From positions 1-64,000 of the forward strand of contig NZ_LYUZ01000080.1 of the NCBI RefSeq assembly GCF_001679925.1: DNA of 64,000 nucleotides. The letters are read 5' to 3'. Source of the DNA: Leisingera sp. JC1. GTDB lineage: Bacteria > Pseudomonadota > Alphaproteobacteria > Rhodobacterales > Rhodobacteraceae. The position numbers and the translations under genes were made by a program. This document shows, in pieces, positions 10,793-18,533 of the stretch (position 1 is the first letter of the stretch; every line of letters starts with the position of its first letter). The notes under the pieces are model-generated. The model searched no databases. It worked only from the letters and a program-made list of their open reading frames with translations, and was not told the DNA's origin.

Positions 10793-13033
10793 TCAGATCA
10801 GCAGATCAAAGTCATGCATCAGCGGCAGCCGCCGGGCGCGCCTACCGGTAAGGTCGAACAGTGCATTTGCCAGCGCCGGGGCGGCCGGCGGGGTGCCGGG
10901 CTCGCCCGCACCGCTGATATGCGACTGCTCTTCCAGAATACGCACCTCCACCTCGGGCATCGTGTGCATGCGGATGGCGTCGTAATCAGGGAAGTTTCCT
11001 TGCTCCGCCGCACCTTCGGCAAAAGTGATTTCGCCGAACATCGCAGCTGACAGCCCATAGGCCATGCCGCCGAACATCTGTGCTTCCAGGTTCTGCGGAT
11101 CCAGCGCAACGCCCAGGTCGGCGGCGATCCAGGCTTTCCTGAGGCGGATCAGCCCGTCTTCCTCCGCCACCTCGATCACCTGAGCCACAGGGGTGCCGAA
11201 GCTGTAGGTCATGGCAACGCCCCGGCCCACGCCGTCAGGCGTCGTGCCGGTCCAGCCGGACATATCCTTGACCGCTTCCAGCACCTTGGCCGCGGGTGCC
11301 CATTCCTGGCGTGTGAGGGCCAGCCGGAATTCCAGCGGATCGGCACCGGCCGCGTGGGCCATCTCGTCCACGAAGCTTTCCATGAAGAAGCCGTTGAAGG
11401 ACGCGCCGACAGACCGCCAGGCACCGATCGGGATCTGCAGGTCCGCCGCATGGCCGCGGATGCGGTAGTTGGGGATGCCGTAGGGCTGGTTGAAGGCGCC
11501 GTCCACCATTGTTGTGTCTGGACCCGCAGGGGTCATGCCGAACCAGCGGTTCATCAATTGCGGGGTCAGCGCCTGGCTGGCGATCTGGCCGTCCAGCAGG
11601 ACCGCGCTGCCGTCTTTCACGGCGCCGCGCATGCGGGCCATGGCACCGGGGCGGTAGAAGTCATGGGTCATGTCCTCTTCCCGGCTCCAGGTGAGCTGCA
11701 CCGGGGTACCCGGCATCTGCCGAGCCAGCCTGGCGGCGTAGATTGAGAAATCCATCTCGCCGCGCCGCCCGAAACCGCCGCCCATAAGCGGGGTGTTCAC
11801 CTCTACCTGCTCCGGGTCGATCCCCAGCGCATCGGCACAGTGGTTGCGGGTCAGAAGCGGCCCCTGATTGCCGCTCCAGAGCTGCAGTTTGCTGCCGTCG
11901 TAGAGCGCGGTGGCGTTCAGCGGCTCCATCGTCGCGTGGGCCAGGAAGGGCACTTCGTATTCGGCGGAGACTTCCTGCGCGCCCTGGGGAAGTGCAGAGA
12001 CATCGCCATCGTCGCGCAGTGTGGAGTTCGGCTCAGCGTCAAAGGCAGCGCGGATGGCGTCCTGGATTTCCGCTTGCGTGTCCGGAATGGGGGCGGGCCC
12101 CCAGTCTGCGGCGACCGCCTCGGCGGCCTGGATGGCGAGCCATGTGTTGTTTGCAACCACGGCAAAGGCATTGCCCAGGTCCACCACTTGTTCGATGCCC
12201 GGCATCCGCAGCGCTTCGCTGGCATCAAAGCCGTTCATTGTGCCGCCAAGGTGCGGGTTGGCCTTGAGGGCCGCGAACTTCATGCCCGGCAGGCGCACAT
12301 CGATACCGAACTCTGCGGTGCCGGTGGCCTTGCCGGGCATGTCCACACGCGGCTGCGCCTTGCCCAGAAGCTTCCACTCACTGCGATGGCGCAGCTGGGC
12401 CTCGACCGGTTCCAGCCCGGCGGCTTCAGCAGCCAGATCGGTATAGGAAATCTCGATGCTGCCGGGGGCAATCACCTTGCCGTCCCTGGTGGACAGCTGG
12501 CTGCTGGCAACGCCCAGCCGGTTGGCTGCGGCAAGTTTCAGCGTTTCCCGTGCAGAGGCGCCCGCGGCCCGCATCCGCTCATACCCGTCCTTCATCGAGG
12601 ACGAACCGCCGGTCACCTGCATGTCCATCAGCTTACCCGCATGGCCAAGCGCCTCACCCAGCGAATGCACAAAGCGGGACTTGTCATAGCCTTTGGACGG
12701 GATCACCTCCCCCAGCAGGGCGGAGTTGTAATAGGCGGTGGCGGCCGGGCCGTGGATGACCTCCACCTGGTCCAGTGTCACGTCCAGTTCTTCGGCGATC
12801 AATGCGGCCCAGGTGGTGTGCACGCCCTGGCCCATCTCGGCGCGCGGGGCGATCAGGGTGATCTTTTCGTTTGAGATCATCACAAACGGGTTGAACGCCG
12901 CTTCGCCTTCTGCCGGTTTCAGCGGGTTCGGGGCCGGTCGGCTGACGTAGTAGGCGCCGAAAGCGACCCCGCCAACGATGGCGGCGGAGCCGATCAGGAA
13001 GCTGCGGCGGGCGATTTTCTTGAAGCTGGCCAT
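10793..13033 (-). CDS. Molybdopterin-binding subunit of an aldehyde/isoquinoline-type oxidoreductase (IorB-like)
   Basis: This 746-residue large subunit belongs to the xanthine oxidase superfamily, isoquinoline 1-oxidoreductase beta type. The N-terminus carries a twin-arginine signal (RRSFLIGS at residues 9-16) and a hydrophobic stretch, so the folded complex should be exported to the periplasm. Moco-binding-like blocks are visible (RAEMGQGVHTTWAALIAEEL; NTPLMGGGFGRRGEMDF; RSVGASFNGFFMESFVDE). The partner [2Fe-2S] subunit gene is just upstream (3-bp gap) and no FAD subunit is present, as expected for the IorAB class, which passes electrons to a cytochrome or quinone. The substrate, an aldehyde or N-heterocycle, cannot be read from the sequence. 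Confidence 0.9.
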   Translation of the reverse strand: MASFKKIARRSFLIGSAAIVGGVAFGAYYVSRPAPNPLKPAEGEAAFNPFVMISNEKITLIAPRAEMGQGVHTTWAALIAEELDVTLDQVEVIHGPAATAYYNSALLGEVIPSKGYDKSRFVHSLGEALGHAGKLMDMQVTGGSSSMKDGYERMRAAGASARETLKLAAANRLGVASSQLSTRDGKVIAPGSIEISYTDLAAEAAGLEPVEAQLRHRSEWKLLGKAQPRVDMPGKATGTAEFGIDVRLPGMKFAALKANPHLGGTMNGFDASEALRMPGIEQVVDLGNAFAVVANNTWLAIQAAEAVAADWGPAPIPDTQAEIQDAIRAAFDAEPNSTLRDDGDVSALPQGAQEVSAEYEVPFLAHATMEPLNATALYDGSKLQLWSGNQGPLLTRNHCADALGIDPEQVEVNTPLMGGGFGRRGEMDFSIYAARLARQMPGTPVQLTWSREEDMTHDFYRPGAMARMRGAVKDGSAVLLDGQIASQALTPQLMNRWFGMTPAGPDTTMVDGAFNQPYGIPNYRIRGHAADLQIPIGAWRSVGASFNGFFMESFVDEMAHAAGADPLEFRLALTRQEWAPAAKVLEAVKDMSGWTGTTPDGVGRGVAMTYSFGTPVAQVIEVAEEDGLIRLRKAWIAADLGVALDPQNLEAQMFGGMAYGLSAAMFGEITFAEGAAEQGNFPDYDAIRMHTMPEVEVRILEEQSHISGAGEPGTPPAAPALANALFDLTGRRARRLPLMHDFDLLI

Positions 13034-13036
13034 GAC

Positions 13037-13501
13037 TTACGCCTCCTGCATCTTCTGGGCGGCGGAATGGATGGCGGCGCGGATGCGCGGATAGGTGCCG
13101 CAGCGGCACAGGTTGCCCTGCATCGCCTCGTCAATCTCCGCATCGGAAGGCGCCGGGTTCTCTGCCAGCAGGCTCGCCGCCTGCATGATCTGGCCGGACT
13201 GGCAATAGCCGCATTGGGCCACCTGATGCTCTATCCAGGCCTGCTGGATTGCTGCCATCGCGTCCGGCGAGCCGAGACCCTCGATCGTCGTCACCTCGCC
13301 CCAGACATCCGACAGCGCCACTTGGCAGGAGCGCACCGCCTCACCGTCGATATGCACGGTGCAGGCGCCGCAGGCAGCCACGCCGCAGCCGAACTTGGTG
13401 CCGGTGAGGCCGACCTCATCCCGCAAAACCCAGAGGAGGGGCACATCATCAGGCAGATCCACCTGATGGGTTTTTCCATTGATGCGCAGATCTGTTGGCA
13501 T
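13037..13501 (-). CDS. [2Fe-2S]-binding subunit of the same oxidoreductase (IorA-like)
   Basis: This 154-residue protein has both iron-sulfur motifs of xanthine-oxidase-type small subunits: a ferredoxin-like site with Cys39, 44, 47 and 59, and a helical site with Cys97, 100, 132 and 134 (CGYC and CRC). It transfers electrons from the molybdenum centre of its partner. I chose the ATG at 13501, preceded by AAGGGAG; an upstream in-frame codon at 13531 falls inside the operator region. It is the first gene of the iorAB unit and divergent from a TetR regulator. It has no signal of its own and is probably co-exported with the Tat-bearing large subunit. Confidence 0.92.
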   Translation of the reverse strand: MPTDLRINGKTHQVDLPDDVPLLWVLRDEVGLTGTKFGCGVAACGACTVHIDGEAVRSCQVALSDVWGEVTTIEGLGSPDAMAAIQQAWIEHQVAQCGYCQSGQIMQAASLLAENPAPSDAEIDEAMQGNLCRCGTYPRIRAAIHSAAQKMQEA

Positions 13502-13525
13502 GGCGGGGCTCCCTTGCTGTGCTGC

Positions 13526-13583
13526 TGACAAAAATAACGAGTTTTGTCAGGGTGTCAATTGACATTTTTTACAAACAATGTCA
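13526..13583. promoter_or_regulatory. Cluster of TGACA-based inverted repeats (candidate TetR operators)
   Basis: Three inverted repeats share the half-site TGACA: TGACAAAA-N8-TTTTGTCA (13526-13549), the 12-bp palindrome TGTCAATTGACA (13553-13564), and TGACATT-N10-AATGTCA (13560-13583). They fill the 93-bp gap between iorA and the divergent TetR gene, so a regulator bound here could control both. The regulator's own gene ends of the gap make autoregulation likely (inference). Confidence 0.75.
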
Positions 13584-13594
13584 GAAGCGGAAAT

Positions 13595-14176
13595 ATGAAC
13601 ATGGCAGGCATTGATCCGAAACAGCAGGCAATCCTTGAGGCCGCCTGGATGGCGTTTTCGACCTATGGGTTCCGCAAGACCTCGATGGATGACATCGCCA
13701 AGGGCGCGGGCATGTCGCGGCCCGCGCTGTATCTCCATTTTAAGAACAAGGATGCGATCTTCCGGGCACTGGTGACCGCCTATTACGGCAACGCCGCTGC
13801 CGGAGTGCGGGCGGCATTGGCGGAACCGGGGCCTTTGCCGGAACGGTTGCTAGCGGCGTTCCAGGGCCAGGCCGGGGAGGGTGTGCAGATGATGATGTCC
13901 TCGCCGCACGGGATGGAGCTGTTCGAGATCACCAAAAGCGTTGCAGGCGAAGTGATCGCTGAGGGCGAGGCTGCCCTGAGCGGGATCTACGCGGAGTGGC
14001 TGCAACAGCAGGCTGCGGCCGGGCGGGCGGTGCTGAGCGGCGATGCCGCGGTGATTGCCCGGACCCTTTGCGCCGCATTGAAGGGCATCAAGCAGACTGC
14101 TGCGGATTACGAGGCTTACCAGGACGGGGTGCGCCAGCTGGCGGCCCTTGCCGGGGCAGGGCTGACGCCGCGGTGA
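13595..14176 (+). CDS. TetR/AcrR family transcriptional regulator
   Basis: This 193-residue protein has the TetR N-terminal helix-turn-helix: ILEAAWMAFSTYGFRKTSMDDIAKGAGMSRPALYLHF is read as about residues 11-48, split here as helix 1, DDIAKGAGMS and ALYLHFKNK. The rest is an all-helical ligand and dimer domain with no assignable ligand. It is divergent from iorAB across a short gap packed with TGACA palindromes, so it most likely represses iorAB and itself until an inducer, perhaps the oxidoreductase's substrate, is bound. The start is ATG at 13595, with a second ATG two codons on at 13601. Confidence 0.92.
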   Translation: MNMAGIDPKQQAILEAAWMAFSTYGFRKTSMDDIAKGAGMSRPALYLHFKNKDAIFRALVTAYYGNAAAGVRAALAEPGPLPERLLAAFQGQAGEGVQMMMSSPHGMELFEITKSVAGEVIAEGEAALSGIYAEWLQQQAAAGRAVLSGDAAVIARTLCAALKGIKQTAADYEAYQDGVRQLAALAGAGLTPR

Positions 14177-14207
14177 TGCGGACCGGGCAGGCCGGCCCGC
14201 AAGTGTT

Positions 14208-15041
14208 TCAGAGTTCCGTGCGCAGGTGCCAGAGTTCGGGGAACAGCTCCACCTCCAGCATCCGCTTCAGATAGCTGACGCCGCCGGTGCCGCCGGTGCC
14301 GCGCTTGAATCCGATGACGCGCTCCACCGTGGTCACATGGTTGAAGCGCCAGCGGCGGAAGTAGTCCTCGAAATCCACCAGTTTCTCGGCCAGCTCATAG
14401 AGTTCCCAATGGGTTTCGGTGTCGCGGTAGACCTCGGTCCAGGCGGCCTGCACCGCCTCATGCGGCTGATAAGCTTCCGACACATCCCGGTTCACCACCT
14501 CATCCGGCAGCGCAAAGCTCTGCCCCAGCGCCTTCAGAGCCACATCATAGAGCGACGGCTGCGACAGTTCCGCCTCCAGCAGCGCCAGAATGTCCGGGCG
14601 GTGGGCGTGCGGGCGCAGCATCGCCTTGTTGCGGTTGCCCAGCATGAATTCGATCTGCCGGTACTGATGCGACTGAAAGCCGGAGCTTTGGCCCAGCTCA
14701 TCCCGGAAGGCGGTGTAATCCGAGGGTGTCATGGTGCGCAGAACATCCCAGGCGGAGTTCAGCTGCTCAAAGATGCGTGCCACCCGCGCCAGCATCTTGA
14801 ACGCCTGCCGCGCCTGGCCGACCAGCAGCCGCTCACGTGCGGCTCTCAGCTCGTGAATGGCCAGCCGCATCCACAGTTCTGAGGTCTGGTGCTGAATGAT
14901 GAACAGCATCTCGTCGTGGGTATTGGTCCATGTCTTCTGCGCGTTCAGCAGCATGTCGAGCGACAGGTAATCGCCATAGGACATGCGCCCGTCAAAGGAC
15001 ATCTGGGCGCCGTCGTTGGCGGGATCGTAGGGTTGTGTCAT
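14208..15041 (-). CDS. kynA: Tryptophan 2,3-dioxygenase
   Basis: This 277-residue haem enzyme opens the indole ring of L-tryptophan to give N-formylkynurenine, the first step of the kynurenine pathway. Family blocks are clear: [29 protein letters not shown] (with the distal His), [15 protein letters not shown] [10 protein letters not shown], and the C-terminal [22 protein letters not shown] segment. The ATG at 15041 was chosen because conserved sequence starts at MTQPYDP and AAGGAA precedes it; the much longer reading from 15239 enters the kynU end. It lies 148 bp downstream of kynU on the same strand. No kynB (formamidase) is seen in the window, so that step must be encoded elsewhere. Confidence 0.95.
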   Translation of the reverse strand: MTQPYDPANDGAQMSFDGRMSYGDYLSLDMLLNAQKTWTNTHDEMLFIIQHQTSELWMRLAIHELRAARERLLVGQARQAFKMLARVARIFEQLNSAWDVLRTMTPSDYTAFRDELGQSSGFQSHQYRQIEFMLGNRNKAMLRPHAHRPDILALLEAELSQPSLYDVALKALGQSFALPDEVVNRDVSEAYQPHEAVQAAWTEVYRDTETHWELYELAEKLVDFEDYFRRWRFNHVTTVERVIGFKRGTGGTGGVSYLKRMLEVELFPELWHLRTEL

Positions 15042-15189
15042 CACATCATTCCTTTTCCTAAATTCAGTATATGTCAGGGAAAGGAATGCGTCCTCCGGTT
15101 CAGGGTGCCGCATTGGGCCAGGCGGCGCCACAGCGCAACCCAGCCCGCCGGGCGGCAGAGCGGCAGATGGTATGCGCGGAGCAGGCGCA

Positions 15190-16383
15190 TCAGGTGACCG
15201 CGTGGCGGACCATGTATTCCGGGCGGTCCCACAGGGCATTGTTCATCACGTCAGCGATGATTTCTGCTGCGGCGCGCACGTCGCCCTCGTCGATATACAG
15301 CGGGGTGAAGCCGAAGCGCATGATATCGGGCGCCCGGAAGTCGCCGATCACACCACGGGCGATCAGCGCCTGCATCGCCGCATAGCCTTCGTCGAACTTG
15401 AACGACACCTGGCTGCCGCGGAACGCCGGGTCGCTGGGGGAGGCCAGCTCCAGCTGCGGGCAGCTTTCCTCAACCAGGGCGATGAACAGGTCGCAGAGTT
15501 CTATGGACTTTGCGCGTACCGCATCCATTTCCGCCATGTCCCAGATATCCATTGCCGCTTCCAGCGCAGTCAGCTGCAGGATCGGCGGGGTGCCGACCCG
15601 CATCCGGTCGATGCCGCTGCCGGGCCGGTAGTCGAGGTCAAAGGCAAAGGGTGCCTCATGCCCCAGCCAGCCGGACAGGGCGGGGCGGGCGGTCTCTGCG
15701 TGGCGCGGCGAGACATAGATGAAGGCCGGCGCGCCGGGGCCGCCATTGAGATATTTATAGGTGCAGCCAACCGCAAAATCCGCGCGGCACCCGGCCAGAT
15801 CCACCGGGACCGCGCCAGCAGAATGGGCCAGATCCCAGACCGTCAAAACGCCATGGGCGTGGGCCTTTTCAGTCAGCGCCTTCATGTCGTGCTTGCGGCC
15901 GGTGCGGTAATCCACCTCAGTGATCATCAGCACCGCGATGTCCTCGGTGATGGCGTCTTCAACCGCTTCCGGGTCCACCACCCGCAGCTCATAGTCCGGC
16001 CCCAGCGATTTCAGCAGCCCGCTGGCCATGTACAGGTCAGTGGGAAAGTTGCCATTGTCCGACAGCACCACCTTGCGGCCCGGGTTCAGTTCCAGCGCCG
16101 AGGCAACCGCCTGGTAGACTTTGATCGACAGCGTGTCGCCCATCACCACATGGCCCGGCTCCGCTCCGATCAGCCGGCCGACCCGGTCTCCCAGCGCCTT
16201 GGGCTTGTCCATCCAGCCGGCCTTGTTCCAGCCGGTGATCAGCATCTGGCCCCATTCATCCTGCATCATCGCTCCGACCCGCTCCTTGGCGGCGCAGGGC
16301 AGGGGGCCCAGCGAGTTGCCATCCAGATAGATCACCCCTTCGGGCAGGTCGAACATCGCCTTGGTTGCGGCAAAATCGGTCAT
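15190..16383 (-). CDS. kynU: Kynureninase
   Basis: This 397-residue PLP enzyme of fold type I cleaves kynurenine to anthranilate and alanine. The PLP-lysine block [12 protein letters not shown] is present, with the lysine at about residue 210, along with the WDLAHSAGA block. The start ATG at 16383 has GAGG upstream and gives the family N-terminus. It is the first gene of the kynU-kynA pair, together converting tryptophan to anthranilate apart from the formamidase step. The upstream region holds a doubled AAGCTT element. Confidence 0.95.
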   Translation of the reverse strand: MTDFAATKAMFDLPEGVIYLDGNSLGPLPCAAKERVGAMMQDEWGQMLITGWNKAGWMDKPKALGDRVGRLIGAEPGHVVMGDTLSIKVYQAVASALELNPGRKVVLSDNGNFPTDLYMASGLLKSLGPDYELRVVDPEAVEDAITEDIAVLMITEVDYRTGRKHDMKALTEKAHAHGVLTVWDLAHSAGAVPVDLAGCRADFAVGCTYKYLNGGPGAPAFIYVSPRHAETARPALSGWLGHEAPFAFDLDYRPGSGIDRMRVGTPPILQLTALEAAMDIWDMAEMDAVRAKSIELCDLFIALVEESCPQLELASPSDPAFRGSQVSFKFDEGYAAMQALIARGVIGDFRAPDIMRFGFTPLYIDEGDVRAAAEIIADVMNNALWDRPEYMVRHAVT

Positions 16384-16411
16384 GGAGGGCCTCGTGTCTG
16401 GTGGGTATTTT

Positions 16412-16424
16412 AAGCTTGAAGCTT
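16412..16424. promoter_or_regulatory. AAGCTT-G-AAGCTT element upstream of kynU
   Basis: Two copies of the 6-bp palindrome AAGCTT are separated by one base, 29-41 bp before the kynU start, in an AT-rich patch. The position fits a promoter-proximal operator, for example for a tryptophan- or kynurenine-sensing regulator. No regulator gene is adjacent, so the role is inferred. Confidence 0.35.
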
Positions 16425-16464
16425 TTCCGGTTTGCTATCCTATCCTGGCCGTTCTGTCCAGTGC

Positions 16465-16842
16465 CTAGCCGTCCGCGGGCTGCGGATCCGGTATCCCGAA
16501 CTCGGCGCGCTTCTTCTTTGACAGCTTCGCTGTGACCATCTGATAGGACAAGGTGATCTGTTCCTTCAGTTCTGTGTCCGTCAGGCCGTCGTCGTCAAAC
16601 TGCTGCAGCCACTTCATCCCGCGCGACGCCAGATAGGGCGCCGGGCGGACGCCTGGGCGCTCCTGCAGCACCTCATAGGCGATGTCGCCGGCCTTGAAGG
16701 TGAAGGCATCCCTGCCATTGGCCCAGCCGCAGACGGCGAACAGCTTGCCGCCCGCTTTCCAGACGTCGGCATTGCCCCATTGCACCACATGTTCCGCTGC
16801 AGGAAAGGTGGCGCAGAACTCATTGAAAGCTTTGCGGTCCAT
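16465..16842 (-). CDS. MmcQ/YjbR family protein (DUF419)
   Basis: This 125-residue protein matches the YjbR/MmcQ family: the N-terminal helix with FNEFCATFPAAEHVVQWGNADVWKAGGKLFA, quoted here as separate parts, then KAGDIAYEVLQERPGVRPAPYLAS and the MKWLQQF region. The family has a CyaY-like fold and is often called a DNA-binding protein, but the function is not established. The ATG at 16842 overlaps the SDR stop codon by one base (TGATG), which shows translational coupling with that gene. Confidence 0.85.
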   Translation of the reverse strand: MDRKAFNEFCATFPAAEHVVQWGNADVWKAGGKLFAVCGWANGRDAFTFKAGDIAYEVLQERPGVRPAPYLASRGMKWLQQFDDDGLTDTELKEQITLSYQMVTAKLSKKKRAEFGIPDPQPADG

Positions 16843-17594
16843 CACATCTGCCCGCCTGCAATTTCAATGCACTGCCCGTTGACCGATCCGGACCCTTGTC
16901 CGCAAAGCCACAGGGCCGCGGCGGCCACTTCGTCCGGCTCGATCAGCCGCTTGTGGCGGTTGGCGTTGACCATCACGTCCAGGGCCTCAACCGCATTCAA
17001 CCCGGCGCGCTGGGCGATCGAAGTGATATTACGCTCGACAATCGGGGTGTCCACGTAGCCAGGGCACAGCGCGTTGAAGGTGAAGGGCGTGCCCAGGTAG
17101 TCCTCGCTCAGCGCGCGTGTCAGTCCGACCAGCCCGTGTTTGCTGGCAGTATAGCAGGCGCCGCCTTTCAGGCCTCGAAGGCCTGCAATGGAGGATACGG
17201 TAATAACCCGGCCCCAATCGGTCTGCCGCATTGACTTGAAGCACTCGCGGATGGTCAGGAAAGCACCGTCCAGATTGGTGGCCATCATGTCGCGCCAGAA
17301 CTCCATCGAGGTCTTGTGCAGCGCCGCGCCTTCGGCGATGCCGGCATTGGCGACGCAGATCTGGATGGGTCCGCGGGATGCGGCTGCGGCTTCCACCTTG
17401 GCCGCTACATCCGCCTCGTCGCGCACGTCCATTGCCAGTGGATGCATCCCTTCGGTCGCAGCATCCTCCAGCACCTCCTGCCTGCGGCCGGTGATGGTGA
17501 CCTGTGCGCCCTCTGCGGCCAGCGCCTGAGCGATAGCGAGCCCGATCCCGGTGCCGCCGCCGGTCACCAGCGCGTGTTTGCCTTGCAAAGTCAT
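16842..17594 (-). CDS. Short-chain dehydrogenase/reductase (SDR family)
   Basis: This 250-residue classical SDR has the cofactor motif TGGGTGIGLA near residues 11-20, the NAG motif (CVANAGIAEG), catalytic Ser in ITVSSIAGL, and YTASK (Tyr and Lys) around residue 150. These enzymes oxidise or reduce alcohols and ketones with NAD(P). It resembles 3-hydroxybutyrate dehydrogenase and FabG-like paralogues, but the substrate cannot be fixed. GGAGG lies just before the ATG at 17594. It is coupled to the YjbR-like gene downstream. Confidence 0.88.
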   Translation of the reverse strand: MTLQGKHALVTGGGTGIGLAIAQALAAEGAQVTITGRRQEVLEDAATEGMHPLAMDVRDEADVAAKVEAAAASRGPIQICVANAGIAEGAALHKTSMEFWRDMMATNLDGAFLTIRECFKSMRQTDWGRVITVSSIAGLRGLKGGACYTASKHGLVGLTRALSEDYLGTPFTFNALCPGYVDTPIVERNITSIAQRAGLNAVEALDVMVNANRHKRLIEPDEVAAAALWLCGQGSGSVNGQCIEIAGGQM

Positions 17595-17943
17595 GATATC
17601 CGGCCTCCCTGTTTTCCGGTCAGCCTATCGAGGGGCGGCCATCTGGCAAGACCGCCGTGCCGTCACGGCCGCTTTTGGGGGCGAAATACGTATTTCGGAG
17701 GCGGCCGCGCAGGCAGCCGGGCTGCGGATGCCAAACAGTACACGAAGAAATACATAGGCATCCGGACGAAACTATGCAGGATCATGCCGCAAGCGGGAAC
17801 GGATTCGCCGTTTTCGCGGCATGTGGGGCAAATTGTCCTTTTCTTTCAATCCCGGCCGAAGCGGGCTGGACGAGCAAGCCGGATAAGGGAAGGTTGCCCG
17901 CGATGCGTGGTGTTTCAAACAGAAGTCTGCAAGAGGGCAGAGA
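17595..17943. other. 349-bp gap with several strong inverted repeats
   Basis: No convincing gene is seen between the divergent SDR and methyltransferase genes. The gap holds a 16-bp perfect palindrome CGAAATACGTATTTCG (17682-17697), flanked by GGCCGC and GCGGCC further out; GGATGCC (17726-17732) pairing with GGCATCC (17757-17763); and CATGCCGC (17783-17790) pairing with GCGGCATG (17816-17823). This density of stems could be a structured RNA or leader, or a set of regulator sites. No Rfam family is recognised. Confidence 0.5.
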
Positions 17944-18396
17944 ATGACGCGGTGGCTGGATGTGCCGCCGGTCTGGCTGGCTGTCTTTGTTGCCGCGGCT
18001 TGGCTGCAAGCGGACCGTTTTCCCTTCGGGCTGTCTTTCGGCGGGGCCTGGGCAGAGTTTCTGGCAGGCATTCTTGTGGGCGGCGGCATCGTGCTGGCAC
18101 TGCTGGCAATCACCGAAATGCAGCGCCAGAAAACCACCGTGATCCCGCACAGGACGCCCAGCCGCCTGGTGCAATCGGGGATCTTCAGCCGCAGCCGCAA
18201 CCCGATCTATCTGGGTGATGTGCTCATCCTGGCAGGCCTTATCCTGTGGTTCGATGCGGTCCTGTCGCTGCCGCTGATCCCGGTCTTCCTGTGGCTGCTC
18301 GAGAAGCGTTTTGTCATCCCGGAGGAAAACCGGATGCGGCGTGAATTCCGGGCGGACTGGACCCGGTACGAGCAAAAGGTGCGCCGCTGGATGTGA
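17944..18396 (+). CDS. Integral membrane methyltransferase of the ICMT/PEMT-like family
   Basis: This 150-residue protein has about four membrane helices and the family's C-terminal signature: SGIFSRSRNPIYLGDV followed by a hydrophobic helix and then RFVIPEENRMRREF...WTRYEQKVRRWM. The RNP-Y and E-E-R elements form the SAM-binding site in isoprenylcysteine methyltransferase-like enzymes. The bacterial substrate is unknown and may be a lipid or membrane-associated small molecule. The start ATG has only a weak ribosome-binding site (AGAGGGC). It precedes pntA by 137 bp of repeat-rich regulatory DNA, so it is probably a separate unit. Confidence 0.85.
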   Translation: MTRWLDVPPVWLAVFVAAAWLQADRFPFGLSFGGAWAEFLAGILVGGGIVLALLAITEMQRQKTTVIPHRTPSRLVQSGIFSRSRNPIYLGDVLILAGLILWFDAVLSLPLIPVFLWLLEKRFVIPEENRMRREFRADWTRYEQKVRRWM

Positions 18397-18402
18397 CGTC
18401 AA

Positions 18403-18438
18403 TGCGGCAATGCGGCATGACTTTGCGGCAATGCGGCA
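18403..18438 (+). repeat. Direct repeats of TGCGGCA upstream of pntA
   Basis: TGCGGCAATGCGGCA occurs identically at 18403-18417 and 18424-18438. Each copy is itself two TGCGGCA heptamers 8 bp apart, so there are four heptamers at 18403, 18411, 18424 and 18432. The copies are offset by 21 bp, two helical turns, which places them on one face of the DNA. This is a typical layout for cooperative binding of a regulator. Confidence 0.85.
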
Positions 18439-18444
18439 AAATCC

Positions 18445-18465
18445 TTGCGCAATAATATTGCGCAA
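18445..18465. promoter_or_regulatory. 21-bp perfect inverted repeat upstream of pntA
   Basis: TTGCGCAATA-A-TATTGCGCAA is a perfect 10+1+10 inverted repeat beginning 6 bp after the TGCGGCA repeats and ending 68 bp before the pntA start. It lacks a T-run. It is a strong candidate for a dimeric regulator's operator at or near the pntAB promoter. Confidence 0.7.
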
Positions 18466-18533
18466 TGTAGAGAGAATTATTGTGATCCGAACCCGGGCGT
18501 TGCTGGCGCGGGCAAGACGAGGGGAACCAAAAG

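Noticed and set aside
15039..15239. N-terminal extension of kynA to an upstream start at 15239
   Set aside because: The extra residues are Pro/Ala-rich, run into the kynU end and are absent from the family. The ATG at 15041 has a suitable upstream site.
17595..17943. tRNA or other known RNA gene in the structured gap
   Set aside because: The inverted repeats do not make a cloverleaf, and no T-loop sequence or other known RNA signature is present.
18411..18533. Transcription terminator of the methyltransferase gene formed by the TTGCGCAATA palindrome
   Set aside because: The stem has a one-base centre and no T-run, so it suits a DNA operator better than an RNA terminator.
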